A DNA stretch of 34,765 nt from Bacteroidota bacterium (GCA_034439655.1 JAWXAU010000168.1:1-34765), one strand, 5' to 3'. Numbered from the stretch's first letter, positions 15,159 to 24,625 are shown. The notes: generated by a model not told the origin, from the letters alone. Numbers and translations are program-made.

Positions 15159-15497
15159 TTAAATTTGCTCGATAATCTGCTTTATTTCTTCCATCGCTAC
15201 ATATAATTCATCAATAGCCATTTCCAATTTAGAAGGTATTTGCTCAATATGGGTATTCGTTTTTGCAAAGGTTTCAATATCTTGTAATAAATTGGTGCAA
15301 GGCAAGCCTATCATGCGTGCCGACGACTTTACTTTATGTGCCTGCATGCCAGTGGCCATGTGGTCATCGCCTTGCAATAAGCGTTTTAATTCAGTTACAT
15401 CGCCGGGCATATAATCTATATAAGCCTGCAGTATTTGTTTCAGGATATCTTTGTCACCACCTGTAACACTGTTTAGATAGTCGAAGTTTATAATCAT
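15159..15497 (-). CDS. Single-domain Hpt phosphotransfer protein
   Basis: A 112-residue four-helix histidine-phosphotransfer domain that would shuttle phosphate between response-regulator receivers. The motif AHKVKSSARMIG contains the phospho-accepting His54, followed by the conserved K/S and G positions. The protein is one domain only, without receiver or kinase parts. No histidine kinase or response regulator lies in the window, so its partners are encoded elsewhere. It lies 44 nt after lysC and 4 nt before the glycosyltransferase gene, suggesting a three-gene transcript; a link to control of polysaccharide synthesis is only a guess. Confidence 0.85.
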   Translation of the reverse strand: MIINFDYLNSVTGGDKDILKQILQAYIDYMPGDVTELKRLLQGDDHMATGMQAHKVKSSARMIGLPCTNLLQDIETFAKTNTHIEQIPSKLEMAIDELYVAMEEIKQIIEQI

Positions 15498-15541
15498 ATC
15501 TTGTGGTTAGATTGTTTGTATTTGTGGATTGGATTCGTAAT

Positions 15542-16798
15542 TTAATTCATGACAGCGTATTGTATCATATCTTGGTTTTTTTGTTCGAGCAAAACTGTCT
15601 TATTTTTAAGCATTAAATTATTTTTTTCAAAAGTAGTGTTTTTTACAGAAAGTAGTTCCACATTGTTTTTCACATCTATCTCAAAACTTGTTTTCAGTTT
15701 GTCCAAAACCTCTTCCAAATGCCCGCTGGCATTAACGCATACACTAAAGCTGATGGCAGAATTTTGCATCAAATTGACGCGGATATTGTGCTGCTTAAAT
15801 TCCGTGAAAATTTGGCTTAAATGTTCTTCAGTAATAAATGAAAAATCTTTGGTGCTGAACGAAAGCAATGCTTGCTTGTCTTTGTGGATATAAAAACTCT
15901 GCGGATTGCTTTGCTCGATATTATTTATTTCAGTACCTTTCAACTCGGGTTCATAAAAAGATTTGACATAAAGCGGTAATCCCTTCTTCCTAAGTGGCTG
16001 TATCGTTTTGGGGTGAATTACATTGGCACCATAATACGCAAGTTCTATCGCCTCTTTAAATGAAAGGTGGTTCACCAATTCGGCTCCTTCATATTTTTTA
16101 GGATCGGCATTCATCACCCCAGGTACATCTTTCCAAATAGTAACAGAATTTGCCCCAAGTCCATATGCAAATATGGCTGCTGAGTAGTCGCTGCCATCAC
16201 GTCCCAAAGTAGTTGTAGATAAATCGGCACTGCGGCCAATGAAGCCTTGGGTAATTACCAATTGCTTTTTCACGATAGGCAATAATTTCTTCTGTATAAT
16301 ATCTTCGGTAGCGGGCCAGTCGACATGTGCTTCCAAATGGTTGGTGTCGGTACAAATAAAGTTGCGGCAGTCCATCCAACGGTTTTTGAGCCCATGCCCA
16401 TTAAGCCAAGTCGATATTATGCGGGTTGATATCAATTCTCCGAAGCAAACAATTTGGTCGTAAGTGTAGTCGTAGCTGCTCTCGGCAGGGGTTTCGAGTA
16501 TGCACTCCAGCTCCAAAAACAGGTTGTCTATATCATCGTAAGTCTCACTTCTTTGGTCAACCAGCAAATCATTGATGATATTTTGGTGGAAATCTTTAAT
16601 GGCCTGATAATTTTCCATCAAATCAGGCTTTTGTTTATAATAACTTTCAATCAATTTCTCGAAGGCGTTGGTCATTTTACCCATCGCCGAAACCACTACC
16701 AGTAAGGGTTCGTCGGTATATCGTGTAATGATATTGCCAACGTTTCTTACGGCCTCTGCATCTTTAACTGATGCCCCTCCAAATTTGAAAACCTGCAT
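15542..16798 (-). CDS. lysC: Aspartate kinase
   Basis: Phosphorylates aspartate in the first step of lysine, threonine and methionine synthesis. The 418-residue monofunctional enzyme begins MQVFKFGGASVKDAEAV (usual KFGG-T/S-SV; here Ala), and has TLGRDGSDYSAAIFA, WKDVPGVMNADPK and ELAYYGANVIHPKTI, the nucleotide- and aspartate-binding elements. The C-terminal part (about 310-400) fits a pair of ACT-type regulatory domains, somewhat shorter than in E. coli LysC (about 450 residues overall). fbp is divergent, with 69 bp between the starts; that gap contains the palindrome GCAAATTTGC (16818-16827), a possible shared control site. Confidence 0.93.
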   Translation of the reverse strand: MQVFKFGGASVKDAEAVRNVGNIITRYTDEPLLVVVSAMGKMTNAFEKLIESYYKQKPDLMENYQAIKDFHQNIINDLLVDQRSETYDDIDNLFLELECILETPAESSYDYTYDQIVCFGELISTRIISTWLNGHGLKNRWMDCRNFICTDTNHLEAHVDWPATEDIIQKKLLPIVKKQLVITQGFIGRSADLSTTTLGRDGSDYSAAIFAYGLGANSVTIWKDVPGVMNADPKKYEGAELVNHLSFKEAIELAYYGANVIHPKTIQPLRKKGLPLYVKSFYEPELKGTEINNIEQSNPQSFYIHKDKQALLSFSTKDFSFITEEHLSQIFTEFKQHNIRVNLMQNSAISFSVCVNASGHLEEVLDKLKTSFEIDVKNNVELLSVKNTTFEKNNLMLKNKTVLLEQKNQDMIQYAVMN

Positions 16799-16817
16799 GA
16801 CCTATTATTTTTTTGTC

Positions 16818-16827
16818 GCAAATTTGC
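16818..16827. promoter_or_regulatory. Palindrome in the lysC-fbp divergent promoter region
   Basis: GCAAATTTGC is a perfect 10-bp palindrome that offers a TTTGC on both strands, resembling the end of the Bacteroidota -7 box in each direction. It sits 20 nt from the lysC start and 41 nt from the fbp start. An operator role is speculative. Confidence 0.3.
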
Positions 16828-16867
16828 TATAATAATTTTATTTTCGCACCATTATTAATGAACAAAA

Positions 16868-17881
16868 ATGCAAAAAGAGATTACAGGACTAACAACAGTA
16901 CACCAATTTATTTTGGATAAACAAAAGGATTTTCCCTATGCCACAGGCGAACTATCGAGGTTATTGAGAGATATTATACTGGCAGCCCGCATTATAAACA
17001 GAGAGGTGAACAAAGCCGGCTTGGTTGATATTTTGGGAAACCATGGTTCTATTAACGTGCAAGGCGAAGACGTGAAGAAATTGGATATGCTCGCCAATGA
17101 AGAATTTATCAATGCCCTGCGTCGCGGACCTGAGTGTGCCGCTGTAATTTCGGAAGAAGACGAGGATATTAATTACCTCAACAACAATGGACATTATATC
17201 GTGGCCATGGATCCATTGGATGGTTCAAGCAATATTGATGTAAATGTTTCTATTGGGACCATTTTTTCTATCTATCGCCGCCTTTCACCCATTGGTGGTC
17301 CTGTTACATTGGAAGATTGCCTGCAACCCGGCATGAACCAAGTAGCTGCCGGTTATGTATTATATGGTTCGTCCACAATGCTGGTGTATACCACAGGCAA
17401 TGGCGTAAATGCTTTTACTTTAGATTTATCCATCGGTGAATTTTGTTTGTCGAGCCAAGGAATTACAACTCCCAAAATGGGCAAAATATATAGCGTGAAT
17501 GAGGGCAATTACAAAAAATTCCCTGTGGGTGTAAAAAATTATATCAAGTATTGCCAAGAGGATAATAAGGAGGAGAATCGCCCTTACAGCACGCGTTATA
17601 TTGGTTCTTTTGTGGCCGATTTTCACCGCAACCTCATGAAAGGTGGAATATATATATATCCACCCACTGCCAAAGATGTGAATGGTAAGCTACGGTTGAT
17701 ATACGAATGTAACCCCATGGCATTTTTGGTAGAGCAAGCTGGCGGACGTGCTACAGATGGCACTCGTCGTATTTTGGAAATAAAACCTGATGAATTACAC
17801 CAACGTGTTCCTGTTTTTATTGGTTCAGAAACCATGGTATTGAAGGCTGAGGAATTTGTACAAGCAGAAGTTGTGGCGTAA
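16868..17881 (+). CDS. fbp: Fructose-1,6-bisphosphatase class I
   Basis: Hydrolyses fructose-1,6-bisphosphate to fructose-6-phosphate in gluconeogenesis; cytosolic, Mg-dependent. The 337-residue protein shows ISEEDEDI, the metal-binding signature [22 protein letters not shown] (near 116-137), [19 protein letters not shown], the substrate-binding [12 protein letters not shown] and GGIYIYPP, and near the C-terminus [17 protein letters not shown]. This is the standard class I order and length. The start is ATG 16868; an ATG 8 nt upstream is out of frame. It is followed 60 bp later by a glycosyltransferase gene on the same strand. Confidence 0.96.
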   Translation: MQKEITGLTTVHQFILDKQKDFPYATGELSRLLRDIILAARIINREVNKAGLVDILGNHGSINVQGEDVKKLDMLANEEFINALRRGPECAAVISEEDEDINYLNNNGHYIVAMDPLDGSSNIDVNVSIGTIFSIYRRLSPIGGPVTLEDCLQPGMNQVAAGYVLYGSSTMLVYTTGNGVNAFTLDLSIGEFCLSSQGITTPKMGKIYSVNEGNYKKFPVGVKNYIKYCQEDNKEENRPYSTRYIGSFVADFHRNLMKGGIYIYPPTAKDVNGKLRLIYECNPMAFLVEQAGGRATDGTRRILEIKPDELHQRVPVFIGSETMVLKAEEFVQAEVVA

Positions 17882-17941
17882 ATAAATAATGATTTTAAGC
17901 AAGCAACCATTTGGAATATATGTTGTCTTTATCATAATTGA

Positions 17942-18757
17942 ATGATTAGTATTATAACGCCGATATATAACCAACTTGCGATGAATAAACTTTTTTATGA
18001 GAGTTTGTTGCAAAATACTTTTCATCCTTTTGAATTAATTATTATCGATAATAAATCGGACGACGGTTCGCGAGAGTATTTTGAAGGTAAAGAACATGTA
18101 GTTTTGATAAAAAATGAATTCAACTATTCATATCCTTATTGTAATAATTTGGGCATCCAAAAGTCAAGGTTTGAATATATGGCTTTTTTAAACAATGATA
18201 TTATATTATCAGAAGATTGGGATAAAAAGTTGATGGCGTGCATGGAGGTGAACGACGTTCAATTTATATGCCCTTGTGGCACTGAACGTATGGGAACTAA
18301 AGAACTAACCACAAAGAGAATGCTACGGTGGAAACTGATTAGTACTCCATTGCGTAAAATCTCAGTGAATATTCTTAGTTTGAAATGGATGATGAAATTG
18401 ATGTATAGCAGTTATGAAAAATATGCCGCCAGCTTATTTCGTAAATATGGATTCAAAATAAAAGAAGGCTTTTGCGGTTTTGCTATATTAACTACCAAAA
18501 CCAATTTAAATAAAATTGAAGGCATGGACATCAGAGTGCAGGAGGCCGATTGGGATTTATTTGTAAAAGTTAAAAAAAGAAGTATTGATATTGGCGATAT
18601 GAAGCCAATTCAAATTGCTTTGGGTATATTTGTGCACCACTTTGGGAGACTTACAGCAAAAAGCAATTTCCCCGATTTTAAAGACAGAAATAATTTATAT
18701 TCATTCGATGATAAATGGACAGAACATGAAAGAAAAAAATACTTGCAAAATTTATAA
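17942..18757 (+). CDS. Family 2 glycosyltransferase (soluble)
   Basis: A 271-residue GT-A fold enzyme: ISIITPIYNQ, LIIIDNKSDDGSREYF, and FLNNDIILSEDWDKKL, where NND takes the place of the usual DxD. Later it has GFAILTTK and EADWDLFVKVKKR, expected near the acceptor site. It lacks membrane helices, unlike the enzyme at 14030-15154, and looks like rhamnosyltransferase/WbbL-type enzymes acting on surface glycans; donor and acceptor are unknown. The 3' end overlaps the next gene, for a secreted T9SS client, by 32 nt, implying translational coupling. Confidence 0.82.
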   Translation: MISIITPIYNQLAMNKLFYESLLQNTFHPFELIIIDNKSDDGSREYFEGKEHVVLIKNEFNYSYPYCNNLGIQKSRFEYMAFLNNDIILSEDWDKKLMACMEVNDVQFICPCGTERMGTKELTTKRMLRWKLISTPLRKISVNILSLKWMMKLMYSSYEKYAASLFRKYGFKIKEGFCGFAILTTKTNLNKIEGMDIRVQEADWDLFVKVKKRSIDIGDMKPIQIALGIFVHHFGRLTAKSNFPDFKDRNNLYSFDDKWTEHERKKYLQNL

Positions 18758-19964
18758 ATGGATTTTGGCAGCCAGTATTATACTATGCTGCAATAAAACT
18801 ATTCTAAGTCAACAACTAATTAACGTTCGGATTATATATATAGATCCGGCTAAGAAAATTATAGCATTGACTAATTATTTGGATGCAGATTCCAACTTAA
18901 GTGATTGGAGAGTTAGTTCAAACGGTATCGATACTCCTTTGTCGAAACTTGTTACGATATTGGGTAATTTGAATCCATGCAAAAACACCCAAAGTTTGGT
19001 ATTGCAGGGTCTTACGATGGATCCCAATAAAGGCTCCCTAAGTTTGCATTTACCCAATTTGCCAATTGACTCACAATCGCTGCACGATTTTGTACAGTGG
19101 GGAGATTCTTCTCAAGCTTTTGAAGCTGATGCTGTCATGAAAAAAATATGGAGACAAGGTAGATATATAACGGCCAAACCTCCATTTTCTTTTAAGTGTA
19201 CTTACGGCGACCACGATGATACTTGTTGGCAAGGAATAAAAGCACCTGTCATAAATCTGCGTTTTGCCTATGTGAGTAATATTAATAATTCTATATGTAT
19301 AAAAAATGCAGGGGTATCTAATGTGGATTTATCTTATTCTGCTTTATGCATCAATGGAAATTGCTATGATACTATCAAAAATATGCCAATGAATCTCTTG
19401 AAAGGTAACTTGAACATTCTCAAAAATGATTCAGTGGTGATACAGTTTAAAAATGATTCAATACTTTATTCAGGTTCTGCGGCGTTGTTTGCTTTCCCAA
19501 AATTATATAATGACACTTCTGTATTGCTCGACTTTGTTCAATGGGGAGATAGTATGCAACCCTATTCGTCATTGGCAGGGCAAAAAGGTATATGGGATTC
19601 GCTGCAAACGGTAGATATAGCCAAAAATGATTCAATAGTGTACACAGGCAATTATACATTTGCACAAAGTGGTGCAAGCTACTGGGAGACAAGGCATCTG
19701 CTGGGGATATATCTTGATGAATTCAGGCAAGATTATGTAACTCTTTATCCAAATCCAACAGCACAATTCTTAAATATAAATTCTACTATTTCTAGTAAAA
19801 TATATTATCATATAATTGACATCACAGGCAAAGTGATGGGCAATGGCACTATATATAATACCCAACAGCTAGATATAAGCAAATATGCAAACGGTATATA
19901 TTATATCAAATTATATAAAGATGCAGGAAATCCTGGTATTATTAAGTTTGTGAAAGTAAATTAA
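18726..19964 (+). CDS. Secreted protein with two lamin-tail-like repeats and T9SS type A sorting domain
   Basis: A 412-residue protein exported by Sec and then by type IX secretion. It has a signal peptide (MKEKNTCKIYKWILAASIIL..., cleaved near LSQQ). Two similar blocks follow, each beginning with a V/LR..Y..P or LRFAYV..-type strand and ending DFVQWGDS.Q....A....IW; these resemble lamin-tail-like beta-sandwich domains (inference from pattern, not alignment). The last ~75 residues (LYPNPTAQFLNI ... GIYYIKLYKD ... KFVKVN) are a clear Por/T9SS type A sorting domain. I chose ATG 18726 because it starts the signal peptide; longer frames upstream belong to the overlapping glycosyltransferase gene. 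It is paralogous to the next gene. Confidence 0.82.
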   Translation: MKEKNTCKIYKWILAASIILCCNKTILSQQLINVRIIYIDPAKKIIALTNYLDADSNLSDWRVSSNGIDTPLSKLVTILGNLNPCKNTQSLVLQGLTMDPNKGSLSLHLPNLPIDSQSLHDFVQWGDSSQAFEADAVMKKIWRQGRYITAKPPFSFKCTYGDHDDTCWQGIKAPVINLRFAYVSNINNSICIKNAGVSNVDLSYSALCINGNCYDTIKNMPMNLLKGNLNILKNDSVVIQFKNDSILYSGSAALFAFPKLYNDTSVLLDFVQWGDSMQPYSSLAGQKGIWDSLQTVDIAKNDSIVYTGNYTFAQSGASYWETRHLLGIYLDEFRQDYVTLYPNPTAQFLNINSTISSKIYYHIIDITGKVMGNGTIYNTQQLDISKYANGIYYIKLYKDAGNPGIIKFVKVN

Positions 19965-20084
19965 TATAGCTCAAAAAAGAATATCGAACAAGGAATAATG
20001 CCCGCCGCGACGGAAAGATTATATAAGTAATAAAACTTCAAACTTCTAAAATCGTTAATCCTTGTTCATCAATCTAATCTCACA

Positions 20085-21308
20085 TTGAAAAAATATTTTT
20101 CCTATATCATCGTCTGTCTTTGTTTCACAAATGTGTCAGCCAAGGTACGCTTTGTAGGCATCGATCCAGTATATAAAGTACTCACTATTAAAAACTATTA
20201 TACCGATACACAAGACTTGGCCAAGTTTACCTTAGTATATAAAGGCGACACCATTTCATTAGGTAAGCTTAATTTGATATCAGGCTCTCTGAAATGTCCG
20301 CCCAAATTTTTCGCTTTTTTTTCTGTCCCAGATATCGACTACGATTCAGGTTCATTTGGAATGTATGATAATCGTTACGGCTCACAAATTAATCCTTCCA
20401 ATTTTTGCGATTTTGCACAATGGGGTAGGGCAGGGCAGCCCTATGAATACTTGGCAGATTCGATGAAGTTTTGGAAAAAAGGAGATTATATAAATGGCAA
20501 TCTATCCGCATTCAATTTTACGGGCGGTTCTACTGACCGGGGCGTGACTTATTGGACGGCTTTCAAAAAACCATTATTAGGTTTGCGAATAGTATATATC
20601 AAGCCCTACAAACAACAAATAGGTATTAAAAACACGGGCAATAGCAATGTTGATATATCAAATTTATATATTGCTAATGATACGGGATGCAGTGATTCCA
20701 TTAGCCGCATGCCGTTTGCCGTATTAAAAGGCAAGCTCAATTTATTAAAGAATGATACAATTATACTCGGTGGTTTTTATATGGGCGATACCGTAGGTTC
20801 AGCGGCTTTGTTTTTTAATATAAATCGATATGATACCGTTAACCTCCTCGACTATGTAAAGTGGGGTAGGGGGCATAGTCGGTTTGCATATTTGGCACAA
20901 CAAAAAAATATATGGGATACTACACAATTTATCACCATTAAATCCAATGATTCTTTTCATTATATTGGTAATTTTACTAAGCTGCAAACAGGTGCAGCAT
21001 TCTGGGAAGTATATAAAGTAGATACAGGCCATGTAGATACTACCGATACCACTTCCATACAAAGTTATTATATCTCTCCCGAAAAAATTAGTATACAAAA
21101 TATCAATAATGTTTTAAATATCACCAACAACACGGTCGAGAAAATGAACATGGAATTGATAGACCAAAGCGGGAAGATTCTTACTACTCATGCTGTACAA
21201 ATGGGTCTAAACGAATATAATATAGCAAACTTACCCCAAGGCATATATTATATATTGGTGCAGAAAGATGGGTGGAAAATGGTGGATAAGATAATGATTA
21301 ATGATTAA
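20085..21308 (+). CDS. Secreted paralogue with two lamin-tail-like repeats and T9SS type A sorting domain
   Basis: A 407-residue tandem paralogue of the preceding gene. Signal peptide: (M)KKYFSYIIVCLCFTNVSA. First block: KVRFVGIDPVYKVLTIKNYY ... FCDFAQWGRAGQPYEYLADSMKFW. Second block: GLRIVYIKPYKQQIGIKNTG ... NLLDYVKWGRGHSRFAYLAQQKNIW; the IKNTGNSNVDISNLYI stretch is what one expects in a lamin-tail-like domain. The C-terminus (NVLNITNNTVEKM ... GKILTTH ... LPQGIYYILVQKDG) is a T9SS type A sorting domain that lacks the usual YPNP start. The only usable start is TTG at 20085; no ATG or GTG occurs in frame before the signal peptide. The 120 bp upstream contain a degenerate GC palindrome (20001-20013). 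Confidence 0.8.
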   Translation: MKKYFSYIIVCLCFTNVSAKVRFVGIDPVYKVLTIKNYYTDTQDLAKFTLVYKGDTISLGKLNLISGSLKCPPKFFAFFSVPDIDYDSGSFGMYDNRYGSQINPSNFCDFAQWGRAGQPYEYLADSMKFWKKGDYINGNLSAFNFTGGSTDRGVTYWTAFKKPLLGLRIVYIKPYKQQIGIKNTGNSNVDISNLYIANDTGCSDSISRMPFAVLKGKLNLLKNDTIILGGFYMGDTVGSAALFFNINRYDTVNLLDYVKWGRGHSRFAYLAQQKNIWDTTQFITIKSNDSFHYIGNFTKLQTGAAFWEVYKVDTGHVDTTDTTSIQSYYISPEKISIQNINNVLNITNNTVEKMNMELIDQSGKILTTHAVQMGLNEYNIANLPQGIYYILVQKDGWKMVDKIMIND

Positions 21309-21565
21309 TGATTAATGATGGCCGCCGCTGCGGAATGAATGATGAATTGCGAATTGCATGTTTTGTCATTCCGACAATAGGAGAAATCTTAAAATGACGA
21401 ATATGTATACTCAGAACACAATTTTTCCATGATGACTTCGGACTGGCGTTGTCGCCAACCGAAAAAACCATCGCACCATTCTTTTGTGGTTGGCGACAAC
21501 TCGAGACCACAAGCAGTGCCGCGAGCTTTTGTCTTGAGTATACATATGCCTATAATGATAATTAC
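21309..21565. other. Non-coding spacer with low-complexity and palindromic repeats
   Basis: After the stop the sequence runs through tandem GATTAAT units (from about 21295), the GC-rich palindrome GCCGCCGCTGCGGA (21321-21334), a GTCATTCC...AATGAC inverted pair (about 21363-21396) and the nested inverted repeat at 21403-21544. I see no gene. Confidence 0.6.
21403..21544. repeat. Nested inverted repeat, 142 bp
   Basis: The outer arms ATGTATACTCA (21403-21413) and TGAGTATACAT (21534-21544) are exact reverse complements. The inner arms GTTGTCGCCAACC (21448-21460) and GGTTGGCGACAAC (21488-21500) are a perfect 13-bp pair with a 27-nt loop. The right outer arm resembles 11437-11452. Confidence 0.75.
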
Positions 21566-23207
21566 GTAAAAACTAAATATATCATAAAAAAAATTATAAT
21601 ATTAATTCTTTTAGGTAATCATCTGTGCACCCATGCTCAAGATATAAAATGGGTCACTGATGTGCAAACAAAGTATGTTGACAACAAGCAAACTCATAGT
21701 ACTTTAGGGATATTAAACACCTTAGACAAAACAGGAAGTTATATAAAAGATATTTCGTTTTCCGATACTTTGTCAATGTTTGGCAAAACTTTTTATCCCT
21801 TAGGTTCACAGTCCATCATCGTTATGCGTTTTGACGCGAATGGGAATTATAAATGGGGTATTACCCTAAAGGCACAAGGTATGGTAACGTTAGAAGATAT
21901 GGTTTCTGACGATTCATGCAATATTACGGTGATCGGTGATTATGAAGGAAAAATGCAATTACCCAATGCACAAATATTTGATACATTGCAGTACAATATG
22001 CAGGGATATATTATTAAGTTCGATTCATCAGGTAATATTATTTGGGCAAAAAATCACCATTATAGTTCATCTGGTTTTACTTTTAAAATCATCAATGACA
22101 AACAAGGGAATTTGTATTTTTCCACAGTTGCTGCGTTTGCTTTTGAATTAGCACATGATAGTGCATTTTTTTTGTCGTCCAGCTTTGCAATTGTTAAGTT
22201 TGACAGGGGTGGCAATATCGTTTTGTACAAACGAATCAAACCCTATTCTGGTAATATTGCCGTGTCGGATAATGGCAAATTTATATATCTATTTTCATTC
22301 ATGGTAGGTAAGTCAACTTATATATATGATAAAGATACTTTGGTAAATCCCAATCCAAAATACAATTATATATTATCAGCTTATGATGATAAGGGGGACA
22401 ATATTTACCACAGGATGTTAACGGCTAACGTACATGATGGCTATGAAGATTTAGCGTACAAAAATATGTATGTTGATGATGTGGGAAATTGCTATTTCAC
22501 CTATAGGCATAGTGGAATATTAGTGGAAGCAGGTCGAACATTTTATACAGCACCCTTAAGTTATCCCGACCCGGTGTGGATGAAAATCGATATAAATAGA
22601 AATATCATTTGGGCGGTATCGGGCACCGATTCTACCAGTTCAGGATTTGCAGGACTTATGGACACCATAGCTACAGGTATTATATATACACATTTTAGAA
22701 CTAAACAAGACAGCAGAATTAACAATATTATAATCAAATTCTGATTATATCATATTTTTTGATACTGCCGGCAAAATAATTCGACTAAATGAAATAGACC
22801 GTTATTATAAAGGTTATGGCAAGTCGCTGGAAACAAATGGAAGTGCTGTTTGGGTTCAGTCTTACGATTCCATTTATTGGAATGGACAATGGTTTGGAAC
22901 AGGAAGAGACAGCTATCCTTTAATTAAATTTGATTTGTCTCAATATAGTGTGAATATAAATAATTTTTCGAATCAGAATGGTTTTCATATCTACCCCAAT
23001 CCTTCATCTGGCACAGTAACAATAATTTATAGTAGTACTGTAAACAAAAATCAAATGGTCGCAGTATACAATATACTGGGCGAGGTGGTTTATAGTGAAA
23101 TATGGAATAATTCAATAAGACAAAAGACAATCGATTTATCTCATTTGCGAAGAGGTTTATATCTGATTTGTATTGGGGACGAAACTAGGAAATTGATATT
23201 AGGGTAG
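21566..23207 (+). pseudogene. Frameshifted secreted repeat protein with T9SS type A sorting domain
   Basis: Two adjacent frames form one protein. The first, to 22741, has a signal peptide KTKYIIKKIIILILLGNHLCTHAQ and then beta-propeller-like repeats of the type VMRFDANGNYKWG and IIKFDSSGNIIWAK. It meets TGA at 22742-22744. Shifting by one base at 22742 (reading ...IKF-DYIIFFDTAGKII...) continues to a type A sorting domain (FHIYPNPSSGTVTIIY ... LRRGLYLICIGDE) ending at 23207. One extra T therefore explains the break. The expected ATG before KTKYII is GTA (21566-21568), and the only in-frame start is a distant TTG in the inverted repeat, so the start also seems lost. Two defects favour a true pseudogene over a sequencing error. 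Confidence 0.75.
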
Positions 23208-23251
23208 CTTCTCATAAGTTAACATCATTTTTCATTATTAAAGTATACAAT

Positions 23252-24577
23252 ATGAAGAAATATATTAGGTTCATATTTACTCTCTTTATAATACATTGTG
23301 TATTAATTGCAAATGCACAAAAGCATATTAAAAAATATGTAATACCAATTCTTAAACTAAAATAGTTCTCTGCCTGTGGCGGATTTAGTTTTTAGAATGG
23401 TAATACCGATCAAATTAATTCGATAGAACCAGACTCAACTGATTATTCTGACTTAGAAGCGATAGGAAATGCAATTGGAGATGCCAGAATTGTTATGCTT
23501 GGAGAACAAGACCACGACGACGCCCCAACATTCTTAGCCAAAACAAGATTAATAGAATATTTGCATGAGAAAAAGGGATTTGATGTATTAGCATTTGAAA
23601 GTGATTTTTTTGCATTGAATTATGGTTGGGACAATCTTAAAAAAGTAGAAAGAGAGATTGATACTTTTATTCGGTTTAATATTTTTCCAGCATGGACATA
23701 TTGCCATACCTGCTCAAATTTATTTTATGACTATATCCCTAAAACATACAAAACCGCAACACCGCTCATTATCTCAGGATTTGACAACCAGATGCATCTA
23801 AACTATTCTTCAAAGAATCTAGTTGCAAAGCTTGATAGCGTAGTAAGATTATTGAATTTGTCAATTACTAAAATGCCCGAATACTCATCTGAAGTAATTG
23901 CACTTTTAACATCGCAAATGAATTGGTATGATATAGAAGAAAGGGATACTACACTATTCGCAAAATATGATTATTATCTCAATCTTATAAAATTACAACT
24001 AGGTGAAAAACTGAACACCAATGATTTTTGGTATCTGGTAGATGAAAATTTAATTCAAAAATATTTGAGGATTAAAGGTAATGGAAATATCGACAATAGA
24101 GACTATCAAATGGCTCAAAATTTAAAATGGCTAAGTGAAAATAAATTTCAAGATAAAAAAATAATTGTGTGGACCGCAAGTTTACATATCTCAAAAAAAT
24201 CTGAGAACTATCAAATAAAATACAAGGTGGATGACACATTTATGGGAACTTATTTTGCAGAAGATACTATTGCTTTAAGAAGTACTTATTATCTTGGGTT
24301 TACTTCTTTTAATGGGCAAGTGGGCTGGGTAGGGGAGAAAGGGCATAAGATACTGGAACCTCAGTATAATAGTTTTGAGAATTGGATAAGCAAAAAATCT
24401 AATTTCTCATTTGTAGATTTCAAAACATACAACAATATTTTCGATAAAAAGCAAGAAGCTTTCAATATGTCAGGTTTTGGACATCATAATACCGACATGT
24501 ATTGGACTAAAATATTTGATGGTGTTTTCTTTATAAGAGAAATGTATCCTTGTAAAAATATATTTCAATGGAAATAG
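23252..24577 (+). pseudogene. Erythromycin-esterase-like secreted protein gene interrupted by a palindromic element
   Basis: A signal peptide frame (MKKYIRFIFTLFIIHCVLIA, then NAQ) starts at ATG 23252. It hits TAG at 23363 inside a 70-bp imperfect palindrome, with a second TAG at 23393. The same frame then reopens as [20 protein letters not shown] and [20 protein letters not shown], followed by [13 protein letters not shown]-type helices and [14 protein letters not shown], as in the erythromycin esterase (EreA/EreB-like, DUF-type hydrolase) family. The usual GExxHG is GEQDHDD here. ATG 23495 lies within the conserved core, so starting there would lose the first strand and the signal. It is most likely inactive. 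Family members in Bacteroidota have varied, mostly unknown substrates; macrolide resistance should not be assumed. Confidence 0.7.
23339..23407. repeat. Imperfect palindromic element inside the esterase-like gene
   Basis: The arms ATTCTTAAACTAAAAT (23348-23363) and ATTTAGTTTTTAGAAT (23383-23398) are near reverse complements around a GC-richer centre (GCCTGTGGCGG, 23372-23382). GTAATACC flanks both sides as a direct repeat (23339-23346 and 23400-23407), but it is itself near-palindromic. The element carries both stop codons of the interrupted gene. Confidence 0.7.
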
Positions 24578-24584
24578 AACCAAT

Positions 24585-24608
24585 CGTATGCCGCTAATTA
24601 TCGGCACG
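24585..24608. terminator. Possible terminator between converging genes
   Basis: TGCCG (24589-24593) pairs with CGGCA (24602-24606) around an AT-rich loop, with a further CG/CG pair outside. It lies between the stops of the esterase-like gene and the sulfatase-fold gene. The stem is short. Confidence 0.35.
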
Positions 24609-24625
24609 TAATTCTAAATTCGTTA

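Noticed and set aside
23339-23407. An 8-bp target-site duplication GTAATACC around the palindromic element
   Set aside because: Removing one repeat plus the element (61 bp) would not restore the reading frame, and GTAATACC is itself near-palindromic, so it may be part of the arms. Recorded only as possible.
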